Below, in pieces: positions 43,125-54,049 of a stretch of 64,000 nucleotides of DNA. The position numbers were made by a program, and so were the translations under genes. Each line of letters starts with the position of its first letter. Position 1 is the stretch's first letter. The stretch is from Skeletonema tropicum (Eukaryota; Bacillariophyta; Thalassiosirophyceae; Thalassiosirales; Thalassiosiraceae): contig CM074127.1 in assembly GCA_037178625.1 (NCBI GenBank), positions 3,534,001 through 3,598,000 on the forward strand, given 5' to 3'. Under the pieces are notes generated by a model. The model saw nothing but the letters and a program-made list of their open reading frames with translations. It did not search any database and was not told the DNA's origin.

Positions 43125-44243
43125 ATGAGGTCAACCAAGGCGAGAAAGAAGACAGACATTCCAATTCCTGAGCCGCGACACCGTGTTGGTCCGAAGGGGG
43201 TATCTTCTGGTATCTCATTTCGTCAGCTTCCGCAAGCATCACTAGGTGAAATCAAAAAGGTCTGTGAACATTATCAAACGAAATGTGCAGGAACATACAA
43301 TTCCCTTGCTTCGAGATACGTTTATCAAATGGCAACAGAGATTGAAGACTTGGTTGATGCATTGGAAGGAGGAAGGGTATGGAAGTGAAGGATCTATGTC
43401 ATCATTGGGTGATTGCGAACCCTTTGCTCACTTTCGAGACTCCACTATTTCCAACGATCGAAGAAACATCGCAACTCTTCAGTGAACGATCACCTGGAAT
43501 CATGAATGCCAAACAAGGATACGCTGGTACTTCGAAAACACCTTTCGATCGACCACCCACGCGACATTCTAGACATTCAAAGACCAAAGGCAAAGAAATT
43601 CGGTTTGTTTTTGATCATAATATTAATTATGATGATGACTCGACTGATGTGCCTTCTTATCGTGGCCGTCCGCCCTACATTGGTCGGCAAAAGCACAATA
43701 CTTCTTCTCGGTATGATGACAACATACTGGAGCAGCGCAACTTTGAAGATCAGGTTGAAGAAGTTCTTGGGTGGCTGAAAGATGAGATGGAACGAAGCCA
43801 ATCTCTTGTGCAGCGATCGAGACAAATACATGATGCCGAGCTGGCCAGTGCCAAACGAGAGATGGACAAGTTGAAGAAGGCGGCGAGAACGCATCATCAA
43901 GGCAGTTCACAAGAAAGGCAAAGACAAGGCAGCACGGTCAGAGGCAGCGGCTCATTCTGAAAGAAAGCGAAGAATAAAGAGCCAGAAAATTATGACGAGT
44001 ATGATCAAATCTCATGCTGCTCAGATGGAAAATCTCAAGAAAGGACTGCATCGCAACAACACATATACTAATGATTTAGACAGTCTTGCAGGCCTCGGAC
44101 TAGATCTCGAAGACGACTGTCACGCAGTAGTAAGAGATGAGACCAATCCAGCAGAACTATTCAGCCTTGCTGGGGATTCTGACCTTACCAGTATTCTTGA
44201 TGGGCTTGCAGAAGAAGCTTATCGCCAATCCTGTTACCACTGA
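43125..44243 (+). CDS. Hypothetical coiled-coil protein, three frame breaks
   Basis: Four successive frame segments read as one 371-aa protein if single bases are skipped near 43370, 43475 and 43910. The N-terminus is TKARKKTDIPIPEPRHRVGPKG, then LGEIKKVCEHYQ and TEIEDLVDALEG. A low-complexity basic middle (RPPTRHSRHSKTKGKEIRF) precedes a long coiled coil (FEDQVEEVLGWLKDEMERSQSLVQRSRQ; ELASAKREMDKLKKAARTH) and a basic stretch (KRRIKSQK). The C-terminus is acidic (LDLEDDCHAVVRDE ... LTSILDGLAEEA). I cannot assign a family. Because the coiled-coil register and charge pattern continue over each break, sequence errors are more likely than a pseudogene. It is convergent with threonine dehydratase. 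Confidence 0.5.
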
Positions 44244-44317
44244 AGAGCTGAAGTTAGTCACCTGTAACATAAACCTACTTGCTTAATCTGAATTATATTA
44301 CTCCTACGACAAAAGAC

Positions 44318-45985
44318 TCAATCTCCGTCCCAGACGGGGTCGTAGCCATTCTCTTCCAAGATTTTGTCTATGTGCATTGCATGTTCGCGTCCTTGCAACT
44401 CAACAACACATTTAACTTTCACGAAATCGATGTTTGTTTGTAAGAAAGCCCTCTGGTGGTACATATCTTTGATCGATGCTCCATGCTCACCTAAAAGCGT
44501 TGTCAACCTTCCGATACCACCGGCTAACTTGCCAAAAAGATACATCATATAAATAGAGCTGATGAGCAACAAGAAATGGAATGGACAGAACAAATTGAGC
44601 GATATGACACAGAGTTTGTTTGTGAACTACTTACGTCGATCAGAAACAGTTGCAGTGAAAATTCTTCATGCGATCATCAGCGGCTAGGCCTCTTTCTAAT
44701 ACTCTTCCTAACACAGTTGTATCAATGTTTCCCGCCACACAAAGGAACGACAATATTTTTGCCCTTGAGATCTGATTGACATTCAAGCAAAAGCATAACG
44801 TGTTAGATTGTGACCAAGTAACACAAATGCATCAAAAATTATACTTCTACTGCATATCTTACCATGACGATCTAGCTGTGCTCCAGGAAGTAATGCTGCC
44901 AGCCCTGTTGCCCCTCCACCTTCAACAACCATCTTCTCGTTTTCAATCAATCTCAATATGGCTAGACTCACTTCTTTCTCTGTACATAGTACGCATTCGT
45001 CAACGTAATGTCTCGCAACTTCAAAAGCATGGCTACCTACCATAGGAACTGCCAAACCATCAGCCAGCGTGGGCGTCACTTTGGTGGAGACTGGCGTATG
45101 TGCGTTAAGTGCTGCCGTGTAGGAAGCTGCAAAATATGGCTCAACTCCGTACACCTTGACATCAGGTTTCAGAGTCTTCACAGCGCAGCCGATTCCTGCG
45201 ATCAATCCAGCACCGCCTACGGGGACTACCACGGCATCTACGCAAGGGACATCTTCAATAATCTCAATTCCAATAGTACCTGCACCTGCAATAATTGGAG
45301 GATCATCATATCCATTCACATATTCTAGCCCTGACGAAGCAATCAATTCTTCCGCGTGTTCCTTGGCCTCCCCGATGTGGGCTCCATGTATGACGATATT
45401 TGCTCCAAACTTTTTACATTTGTCAACCTTTGCCAAGGCGCCACTACTGGCATGACTACAGTAACAGGTACATTGAGAAGTTTCCCATGATAAGCTAATG
45501 CAAGGGCATGATTTCCTGCACTAGCTGCAATCACACCATTCTTCCGCATATATTCTTCACCGTGCTCTCGTAGCAAAGCCAATATCGCATTCCTAGCTCC
45601 CCTTTCCTTGAATGATCCAGTGAATTGTTGGAACTCGGTTTTTAGGAATACATTTGCTCCTATCAGCTCGCTGAGAAAGAATGATTTGATGCATGGCGTT
45701 CGTTTCACTCCAGTTCGAATGGCAACATTGGCTCGAGATATATCACTAAAAGTAACAGGAAGTTCCTCCAAGTATGTATCACGTTGAGAAATCTTTCGTT
45801 TTGGTGCTTCATGGTGGTGGCGATGGAGATTCATCAACTAGTTCTTCGGCATCGGCCACTCCAGAAAACGGGCGAGACGAGTGCTGGTGATGTGCAACAA
45901 CACTTCTTGCAGGTTGATAGGTGACACCCTGCAGTTTCCTGCATTTAGCAGCAGCTCGAGCTGCGGATGATATACATCGGAACAT
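44318..45985 (-). CDS. Threonine dehydratase (biosynthetic type), probably mitochondrial
   Basis: Exons 45985..44863, 44771..44635 and 44523..44318, with introns of 91 and 111 bp. Full reading needs one base skipped near 45811, one added near 45435 and one skipped near 44728 and 44665, for 487 aa. The start at 45985 gives MFRCISSAARAAAKCRKLQG, an Arg/Ser-rich amphipathic leader typical of mitochondria. PLP-fold motifs are FTGSFKERGARNA (the Schiff-base lysine), AASAGNHALALAYHG, GTIGIEIIEDVPCVDAVVVPVGGAGLIAG, VVEGGGATGLAALLPG and KNIVVPLCGGNIDTTVLGRVLERGL. The C-terminus (SDRPGGIGRLTTLLGEHGASI ... VKCVVELQGREH) is an ACT-like regulatory domain. It converts threonine to 2-oxobutanoate, the first step towards isoleucine; isoleucine feedback is plausible. 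It is divergent from PPDK with 385 bp between starts. Confidence 0.9.
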
Positions 45986-46370
45986 TCGAACAGGAAGCTA
46001 CAGGAACTCTTCTACGAGCCATTAATGCATCATATGCAACGATGATACTCCTATTATGCGACGTCAACAACACCTACAATGGCGATGAAAGTGTGGCATG
46101 TTGGTTTTGATGGCGTGGTGGCATACGGTATGTTCTTTTTTCTAATCTGGGAGTCCTTTCGTTTGTCTACGGTATCTTTGATGTCACGCTTTCTGACAAT
46201 CGCCTTCGCGTTGGAGTTCGGATCAATCAAGGGTTCGGATCGATTGAACCAGTGTTCTCATCTCATCATAAGAAGTGTTGGTTGGCTCACAAAACAAAAC
46301 AACATCCAAAACAACATCCGATGAATGATATTATCATTACAATCAGTATCAAAGAACACACAGATAAAAA
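45986..46370. other. Divergent promoter region between threonine dehydratase and PPDK
   Basis: An intergenic stretch of 385 bp. A plus-strand frame at 46079-46324 starts MAMKVWHVGFDGVVAYGMFFF and has one hydrophobic segment. It could be a non-coding chance frame or an unrecognised leader exon for PPDK; no splice joins it convincingly. Confidence 0.35.
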
Positions 46371-49300
46371 ATGACTAACTATAACTCAAAATACATCTAT
46401 CCCTTCGGTGGATCGGCTCGTCCTACCGAATCAGCAGACAAACAAATTGTTGGTGGGAAGGGGCTTGGCCTCCAAGTAATGTCCAAGATTGGAGTGGATG
46501 TGCCCCCAGGTTTTACGCTGACAACACCACTTTGCCAAGTGTACCAAAAAGATAATGACTTGCCAGCCGCAGTTTGGAGTGGCGTCCGAGAACATGTGGA
46601 GAGGATTGAGAAGGACATGGGCAAGAAGTTCGGCTCAAGAGAAAATCCACTCCTCTTCTCTTGTCGAAGCGGCGCAGCTAGTAAGTTTTTGTTCTTTTGA
46701 TAGCCTGTCTTCAACCTGCCAGCAATATTTTATCTCACACATCTTTTGAACTCTTTACAGTGTCAATGCCAGGAATGATGGACACAGTCCTCAATATTGG
46801 ACTAAATGACGACACAGTTGAAGGTCTAGCCAAAGCTACGGACAATCCAAGATTTGCTTGGGACTCGTATCGTCGATTGCTCGACATGTTTGGTGAAGTC
46901 GTTCTTGGAATTCCTCACTGAAGACTTCGAGAAAGCGCTTCGACAAAGTCAAGGAGAATGCAAATGCCAAGAATGACGTCGACTTGACAGTTGATGAATT
47001 GAAACTCCTCTGTGACGAGTACAAAGCGGTTTACAAAGAACAAAATCAGTGCTTTCCAGCAGATCCCATACGAGCAACTCATTGCTTGTGTAAAGGCTGT
47101 ATTCGGCAGCTGGATGACTCCTCGTGCTGTCAAGTACAGAGAGATCAACAACATACGCAACCTCATTGGAACAGCCACTAACATTCAGACAATGGTGTTC
47201 GGCAACTTAGGAGATGACTCAGGAACAGGTGTTGCTTTCTCGCGCAATCCCTCAACAGGCGAGAATGTAATGTATGGAGAGTATCTCATCAATGCACAAG
47301 GAGAAGATGTGGTTGCTGGTAAGTTGTGTGTCCTATCTTTTGGCCATTTAATCAGAATGGCTTGCCTGACTCACTTGTTACACTCAACATGCAGGTATCC
47401 GTACACCTGAGCCGATCCGTAAAATGAAGGAAGTACTACCTGCAGCATACGAAAAATTCTTGGAGAATGTTGATAAGCTCGAGCATTATTTCAAGGATAT
47501 GCAGGACGTGGAGTTCACTGTGGAGAAGGGTAAGCTCTGGATGCTGCAATGCCGTAATGGCAAGCGCACAGGGGTTGCCGCCCTTAAAATTGCGATTGAT
47601 CTGGTGAACGAAGGTATATGCACTAAATCCGAGGCGCTGCTGAAGGTAGAGCCCACTCATGTCGAACAACTCCTTCATCCTACTTTCTCGCCAGATGCTC
47701 TCAAGTCAGATGCCTATACGAAAGGAGTTGTTGCCAAAGGGTCTGCCCGGCTCACCCTGGTGCTGCTGTCGGTAGGCTAGTGTTCACTCCAAAACAGGCC
47801 GAAGATATGAAAGCAAACGGAGAAAGTGTCATTCTTGCAAGAGAAACTACGAGTCCTGAAGATGTGGGAGGAATGTGGGCCGCTGCAGGCATTGTGACAG
47901 CTAGGGGAGGCATGACTTCACACGCGGCAGTTGTCGCTCGGGGATGGGGTAAGCCCTGTGTTTGCGGCTGCTCCGACATTGTAGTATCTGAAGTCAACGA
48001 AACTCTCACTGTAAAAGGAACAAACGAAGTGTTCAAGGGGGGCGACATCATCTCTATCAACGGAGCCACTGGTGAAGTTATCCGAGGCAGTATTGAAGTG
48101 AATACACCATCTTTGGGTGGCGGTCTTGGTTTGTTGTTGAGTTGGGCTGATCAAGAAGAAGGTGTGATGAAAGTTTTAGCCAACGCCGACTCAGGCCCTG
48201 ATGCTATGCAGGCTGCTGGTAAGTAAATAGAGTGGATTTCCGAACGCAACTTGTTATCTGTGATCATTTCCTTGCTAACATTTTTTCTTCGTCTTCAAGA
48301 CAATGGAGCCATGGGCATCGGTTTGTGTCGCACTGAACACATGTTCTTCTCTCCAGAGAGGCTACCAATTGTGAGGCGCTGGATCTTCCACACTGAATGT
48401 CTAGATGACCTGGATCACATAAAACACTTTCAACGCTCAGACTTCAAAGACTTGTTTGTTGCTATGAATGGAAAGGATGTTACCATCCGTTTGCTAGACC
48501 CACCACTTCACGAGTTTTTGCCCCGTCCTGAACAAGTGCATGAGCGTGTTGCTGAAGAATGTGGATTCGGTACAGATGTCAAACGAATGCTTGCAAGAAT
48601 TGACTCGATGCACGAGGAGAATCCTATGCTCGGTTTGCGTGGCTGTCGGCTAGGCATTGTCAAGCCAGAGTTTACTCAGATGCAAGTTGAAGCAATCATG
48701 TCAGCTGCTGCTGACTTTATGGAGGAGTCTCCTGAGGCAAAGCCACATCCGCGCATCATGATTCCTTTGATTGGCTCCATCAGCGAATACAAAAATCAGG
48801 CCCTGATCATCAAGAGTGAGGCAGAGAGAATCAGATCAGAGCGAGGCATTGATGTGTAAGTCACTCATTTGTATTGTTTGTGCCATAGTGTGTCAGCTGA
48901 AACTCATAATATATATTCTTCGCTTCGCAGACCCTACGAGATTGGAACGATGATTGAAGTTCCAAGAGCGGCACTCATCTCTGACAAGATTGCTGGCTTG
49001 GTTGACGAAGCAGACGGAAAGCCTCTCTGCACATTCTTCTCATACGGTACAAACGATTTGACTCAAATGACAATGGGTATCTCACGCGACGACTCGAACG
49101 GATTTATTCCGAAGTATCTGGACCTTGGCATCTTGTTGGATGATCCTTTCCAAACAATTGATGAAGAAGGTGTGGGCAAATTGGTGCAGCATAGTGCCGC
49201 GCTTGGCAAGAGTGTGAACCCCACAATGTCACTTTCTGTATGCGGGGAGCACGGAGGTGATCCGAAATCGATAGCTTTCTTTGACAAGGTTGGATTGAAC

Positions 49301-49477
49301 TACGTCTCCTGCTCTCCGTATAGGGTGCCGGTTGCAAGGCTTGCCGCCGCCCAAATTCGTGTCCAAACAAGAATGGCGAAGGCCAAGGAAGAAGAGAAGG
49401 CTCGTGCTGCTAACATTCAACCAAAGCAGACTACCATGGGCAACGCTGAAAGCATGTCTAGAGTTATCGTTCAGTAG
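46371..49477 (+). CDS. ppdK: Pyruvate, phosphate dikinase
   Basis: Five exons: 46371..46680, 46761..47318, 47395..48218, 48300..48855 and 48931..49477. The introns are 75-81 bp and every splice fits the conserved protein. Five single-base skips are needed (near 46918, 46938, 47042-47045, 47739-47741 and 47755-47757), giving 929 aa. PPDK interconverts pyruvate, ATP and Pi with PEP, AMP and PPi. Motifs: ATP-grasp start [47 protein letters not shown], the catalytic histidine loop [21 protein letters not shown], the PEP/pyruvate barrel [53 protein letters not shown] and [10 protein letters not shown] with the active cysteine. The N-terminus ([14 protein letters not shown]) has no leader, so this isoform looks cytosolic unless an upstream exon exists. 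Confidence 0.95.
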
Positions 49478-49646
49478 AGAGCTCCAACCATCTGGGGAGT
49501 TGGAGGGTGTAGGGCTGGTGTAGGGGGGTGCCAAATTATATCCGTAATTAAATTGATCAATCATTAGCAGATTTTCAACTTTGATCAATTTTGCTGTTGC
49601 AGTTTAGTCTTACGAAGGAAAAGGAAGACGTACTTAAGCCCCCATA

Positions 49647-50180
49647 TCATGTTGAATTATCATCGTCTTTCTTTTCTTCCTTATCATACACACCTGCTTT
49701 TTCCCAATAGTCTTCCTCGCTCTTTCTGATATTCTGACGACCACTGACTCCTCCCCTTTGTTTCAATTGCTCTAAAGTCAAGGATCTACGCCGTGTCACA
49801 CGACTTTCCATCTCTTTCCACATCGGTTGCACATCGTCATAATTATCAATGTGAAGTGGCTCTAAATTTTGTGTATCTGTAGATGACGGCTTGTTATTGA
49901 ATTTGTCTTCAATTTTTTGATATTGGCTTCGCTTCCATTGCGCAGTGGCAGCTGCTGAATCTATAATACCATCTGCTGATCCATTCACTGTAGATCCATT
50001 CACTGCTGATCCCTTACTGTTCGAATGAAACCGAAGAGAGTGATCGAATATTATTATATTTTGAGGTAATGGACCGCTTTTGCACATGTGTTCACTGAAG
50101 CGACGACAAAATGGGATCAAACGTGCTCTCGTGTGCTGAACCATTGTTATTGTCTCCTTTCGTACTAATCTCCCCAACAT
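49647..50180 (-). CDS. Small conserved-type protein with mitochondrial-like leader
   Basis: The open frame reaches 50450, but Met at 50180 gives an Arg-rich amphipathic leader (MLGRLVRKETITMVQHTRARLIPF) without acidic residues, typical of mitochondria, so I prefer it (177 aa). The C-terminal block DVQPMWKEMESRVTRRRSLTLEQLKQRGGVSGRQNIRKSEEDYWEKAGVYD looks like a conserved module: W, ESRV, a GR-N-R turn, then E-D-x-W-x-x-A-G. Similar ends occur in small plant mitochondrial proteins of unknown function as I recall them, but I cannot name the family. The extreme C-terminus is charged (KEEKKDDDNS). It is divergent from the alpha/beta hydrolase. Confidence 0.6.
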   Translation of the reverse strand: MLGRLVRKETITMVQHTRARLIPFCRRFSEHMCKSGPLPQNIIIFDHSLRFHSNSKGSAVNGSTVNGSADGIIDSAAATAQWKRSQYQKIEDKFNNKPSSTDTQNLEPLHIDNYDDVQPMWKEMESRVTRRRSLTLEQLKQRGGVSGRQNIRKSEEDYWEKAGVYDKEEKKDDDNST

Positions 50181-50479
50181 AATATCACCTCTAGATAATT
50201 TTAAACACAAAATCCGTTGCTTGCTTGGCTTTGTTGCTGTTGGCTGTTGCTCAATATATGCTGTCAGCAGCGCCAAGCGCCAGCTACGGAGTACGGAGGG
50301 CTTTGAGTTGTGTTCTCCTTGATCAATTTTGGAACTAACCGTTTTTGAAACAACATCTGCTTGAACCTTTCCTCTTGCTTGATTTTCGCACATCATTGAC
50401 AACATCAAAAAATAATGACAACAAAGTTCCACTTCCACCATAGATATCACTACCTACTCTCCAACATCAAACCAATAAT

Positions 50480-52081
50480 ATGGAGGATGCCAACGATACT
50501 GCTACCGCAAAGACACAACCTGATGGCATTCCAGGAAGTGTGGAATTTGTTCATCCTCGGAAATTCAGAAGTAACTCGACTCTAACGATTGCTGCAACAG
50601 AAAGTACCGTCACATGCAGTGAAAGCAGCGCATCATCAACCGACAGCAGTGATGGTGCAGAGTCGTCGGCAGACTCCATTGATGAATACTTCGAGGAGGC
50701 CTACATCCAAAAAGTCAATGAACGTGCCAAACAAGAGAATGAAAAGTTAAATTTGAATTTAGGCTTACCTATCGATTTGACAGCGTTGACACGACGTGAT
50801 GTCAACACTGCAGAGCTCAACGTTGTCAAACGAGCTATTCGTGTGCCCGTCCGAATCATGCTACTTATATTGGATTGGTTCTTATCATATATCGAGAATC
50901 CATTGTTTAGATTTTGGAGTGAACGAGTGCCGCTAAAGCGTCGTCAGCAGTTCACCTTTGTAGCGTGGACAATCTACTTGCCAATTCATAAAGCTTTGAT
51001 TGGAAGACGATCTGGTTTGCATCCATCGGTTAGTCTGGAATATCATGCGTTGACTTCATTAATGTGGTGGGGAAGATTATTCCCAGTCACTATTAAGCGT
51101 ATCAGAATGAGTCTTTCACAACTCCATGTATGCCATCCTTCTTGGGCTTATCGGGACATGATCAAGCCAGCTCCAGCTGATAACAAACTCATTACAAAAC
51201 CAAACAATGGTGAAAGACATGGTATTAGTGGCCACGTCACTGAGGTATACCATCAAATGAAAAAGAAACGCACACCCACTGGCTTTCGGGAAAGTGTTCG
51301 AGATGGTAAACCAGACGAGATGATTGTGACTGGTCGATACATCCAGCAATCGACTCATCCGTCAGAAAAGGTCATCTTATGGATCTATGGTGGTGCATTC
51401 CTTGCAGGAGACAGCAAAGGAAATCTGGGTATCGCAGAGAAGGTAGGCATGCTGTGTGGTGGACGTGATTGCTTCATTCCAGAGTACCGCCTTGTTCCTG
51501 AGTGTCACTTGGACGATGCATTGTTTGACGTCACGCTGGCTTATGAGTATCTCCTTTACGAGCGAGGTGTTTGTCCTGAGAATGTTGTTCTCTTGGGAGT
51601 ATCTTCAGGAGGTGGATTAGTAACATTGCTGTTTCAGGCTCTGGTTGAAGCGCAACAAAAGTATGAAAGTTCTGTTGAGCTTCCTGCGGGTGGTGTGCTA
51701 GTAGGGCCTTTTGTAGACTACTGTAAACCAAGCGGATCGATGGATGCTTACATTAGGCATGATCTAGTTGTGAATCAGTCCGTGTTTGACGAGGGTATTC
51801 CATACCTTGAAGTTGTACTTGGCTGCCATGAAAAAAGGGTAGAAGCGTCTCCCATTTATTCAAAATTCGTCGGGCTTCCGCCATTATGTATCTGCGTCAG
51901 TGAACATGAAGTCGTTTATGATCAAGCCATGATACTGGCTCGACGTGCAAAGAGCCAAGGAGTAGATGTGACAGTAGGTACTTGGAAGTACATGTGCCAT
52001 ATCTTCCCATTTTTTGCACCTTTCATACCAGAGGGACGCGAGGGTCTAGAATTTATTTGCAATTGGATGAAAGAACACTGA
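50480..52081 (+). CDS. Alpha/beta hydrolase fold-3 (HSL-like) protein
   Basis: A single exon encodes 533 aa. The N-terminal 130 residues are Ser/Glu/Asp-rich, then come helices including RIMLLILDWFLSYIENPLF, possibly membrane-associated. The hydrolase core starts near residue 290: VILWIYGGAFLAGDSKG (oxyanion motif with Tyr instead of the usual HGG His), PEYRLVPECHLDDALFDVTLAYEYLL, ENVVLLGVSSGGGLV (nucleophile elbow G-x-S-x-G), GGVLVGPFVDY and PPLCICVSEHEVVYDQA (acid position, E or D). YMCHIFPFF supplies the catalytic histidine. This is the pattern of hormone-sensitive-lipase-like esterases. Likely activity is ester hydrolysis on a lipid or acylated substrate; the substrate is unknown. All three triad positions are plausible, so the enzyme should be active. 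Confidence 0.85.
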   Translation: MEDANDTATAKTQPDGIPGSVEFVHPRKFRSNSTLTIAATESTVTCSESSASSTDSSDGAESSADSIDEYFEEAYIQKVNERAKQENEKLNLNLGLPIDLTALTRRDVNTAELNVVKRAIRVPVRIMLLILDWFLSYIENPLFRFWSERVPLKRRQQFTFVAWTIYLPIHKALIGRRSGLHPSVSLEYHALTSLMWWGRLFPVTIKRIRMSLSQLHVCHPSWAYRDMIKPAPADNKLITKPNNGERHGISGHVTEVYHQMKKKRTPTGFRESVRDGKPDEMIVTGRYIQQSTHPSEKVILWIYGGAFLAGDSKGNLGIAEKVGMLCGGRDCFIPEYRLVPECHLDDALFDVTLAYEYLLYERGVCPENVVLLGVSSGGGLVTLLFQALVEAQQKYESSVELPAGGVLVGPFVDYCKPSGSMDAYIRHDLVVNQSVFDEGIPYLEVVLGCHEKRVEASPIYSKFVGLPPLCICVSEHEVVYDQAMILARRAKSQGVDVTVGTWKYMCHIFPFFAPFIPEGREGLEFICNWMKEH

Positions 52082-52092
52082 TTTATGAAGCC

Positions 52093-52119
52093 CTTCTTCG
52101 GCAGAGCCTGCCGAAGAAG
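52093..52119. other. Perfect 12-bp hairpin 12 bp after the hydrolase stop
   Basis: CTTCTTCGGCAG, loop AGC, CTGCCGAAGAAG: a perfect stem with a 3-nt loop, starting 12 bases after the stop codon. It could act in 3'-end formation or mRNA stability, or mark the edge of the adjoining transposon. No CTRR tetranucleotide of the Helitron type follows. Confidence 0.75.
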
Positions 52120-52279
52120 TACGTCCCCATGGTAAATCTGTACAGATAGATGTTACTTAAGCATACTCGTTTCTTGTGAACCAGATTGCATCCAGTCTCC
52201 GGCACTCGATTCTCAATTGACCCTCGCCTCTTGCCGGCCACGCTCTCTCTGATTTGTTGTTGTTGCCATCGTACGTGCC

Positions 52280-53516
52280 ATGAGAGCAGTTTCTCATTGT
52301 ATGCCTACATTCGGAACAATAATGATCACCAATGCAGCCAGACATCCTTCCACAGCCGGTGGCGGCTTCGGTGACAACGTTTGTGAGGTGGAAAAGGCCC
52401 CTTCCCAGTCAGAGGCAGGTAAGTCAGAGGGGCAACAAGCTCGACAAAGCGTGACACGTCTAGAGAAAGACGCAAACACTTGGACGTGTCCTCCCATTCT
52501 AATTGACGTTGCTGAATCATTGACAAGTGATGGAATACTTCAAAAAATTGACATTGCCGAAACACTTCTCGGTCGAGAAGGTCGAAATGTGCCATCATCA
52601 GAGAAGAGGGACAACGACAAATGCTATTGGTTTGCCAAAAAATTTAACATTAATACCGATGAATTTCGCGAGAAGGAAATTGTCCCTGAAATTAAGGCTA
52701 TTTGCCGAGCAGCAGGGTTTAAGGTTAATTGCAAATACAATAAAATGGAGAATGGTAATGGTGGGATTAAGGTGAAGTGTTGCAGAGGAACGTATCACTC
52801 GGTAGAGAAGAGTCTAGCGCACAATAGAAAGAAGGCGAGGACTGCAAAGAGCAACGTAGCTCCGAAGACAAGACAAAAGAAAACTATGAAGCCCGTACTT
52901 GGGCAGGATGGAAATGATACGAGGTGCACTTTTCATTTTCAGATATTCTGGGATGAGAAACGCCATCGCTGGTTTCTGCCTAAAATACAGAAAGGGAATA
53001 GGGTGCATTGTGGTCATAAGCCCATCGATCCTGCAGACATTAAGTTGCGAACAAGAAATAGCATTTCTCCAGCGGAAGAGGAGATTGCTGAAGATTCGTC
53101 GCAAAGTCACATCTCAACAGTGGCAACACTCAATCTCAAAGTCAATAATCGAGTCTATGTAGATGAGTCAGACAAAATTAATTTGGCTGCGAGGTTTCTT
53201 CCTCGTTATGTGGACATATGTGACTACGCAGAGAGTGCTGGAGAAAATGGGATTGCAGTCATGACGAAGCATTTCAACCATTGTCAACGTCGATTTTTTG
53301 AACTTCTTCAACGATTCAACAACAACTGAAGATGATCAAGTTGTAGCGCCGAGACCTGCCAAATCAGGCATCACACCGTATGTTAGATTCAAGAATCCTT
53401 TTGAGGTGATCTGTCAAATGGCACAACAAACAGGGACAGCAGGGATTGAAGTAGTAAGCGACGAATTACTTGCCTGCAAACAAGAGTTGGTTAGTCTTGT
53501 AGATGGAATTAGCTGA
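52280..53516 (+). CDS. FAR1/MULE-type zinc-cluster DNA-binding protein of a transposon
   Basis: Frames 52280..53329 and 53298..53516 join into one 411-aa protein if one base is skipped near 53318-53325. The central domain has a cysteine cluster KVKCCRGTYHS, a long basic linker (NRKKARTAKSNVAPKTRQKKTMKP), then TRCTFHFQIFWDEKRHRWFLPKIQKGNRVHCGHKPI. The C-C-W-x-L-...-H-x-G-H order is that of WRKY-GCM1 zinc clusters such as FAR1 and the N-terminus of Mutator-like transposases. No transposase catalytic domain follows; the C-terminal 100 residues are acidic and helical. It probably binds element ends or acts as an accessory protein for the downstream transposase. The true start may be Met at 52280 or a later one. 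Confidence 0.7.
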
Positions 53517-54049
53517 CTATAAGAAGAGTGACGCAGGCACAGAAAGGTGACTAGTCCACCGGGGAAGTCGACGCGAAAGAGACCATGCCAATCCTGTATG
53601 CAAATGACCCTTGGGAGTGATTCTTTCACGAAGTTAGTTGCCTTGCCTTTAAAAAGTATACATAGAGTAAGAATAGAAGTTAAGCAATGTACTTGGTTCT
53701 TGCAAACCAGATGTCATCACAGTCTCCGGTACTCGATCCCTTCGCATGCCACCACACACCACGCAGCTCCCTCACCTCTCACCACACAAACACTCCCACC
53801 GCACGATGCCATATGCCATCCACCACCGGAGGGTCGGGTAAACGATGGACAGACGAAAATATTTAGACAGCCATCTTTTTGAGCATTTTCTGCGATTAAT
53901 GGGCGATCCCACGACAACTCTACTAGCAAAATAGTTATTGACCATGGTGCTGCTCCCGTAGTAGTGCTACCACCCACTCAGCAACAGTCGGAACGACCGC
54001 ATCTTTGCACCACATCTTCTAAAGACACTATACAAGCTCCCATACAAAG
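53517..54049. other. Spacer between the two transposon genes
   Basis: About 530 bp. It contains the second copy of the direct repeat (53681-53740), followed by a C/A-rich pyrimidine tract ('caccacacaccacgcagctccctcacctctcacc'-like composition near 53750-53800). It is likely the promoter and 5' leader of the large transposon gene. No other gene is seen. Confidence 0.5.
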
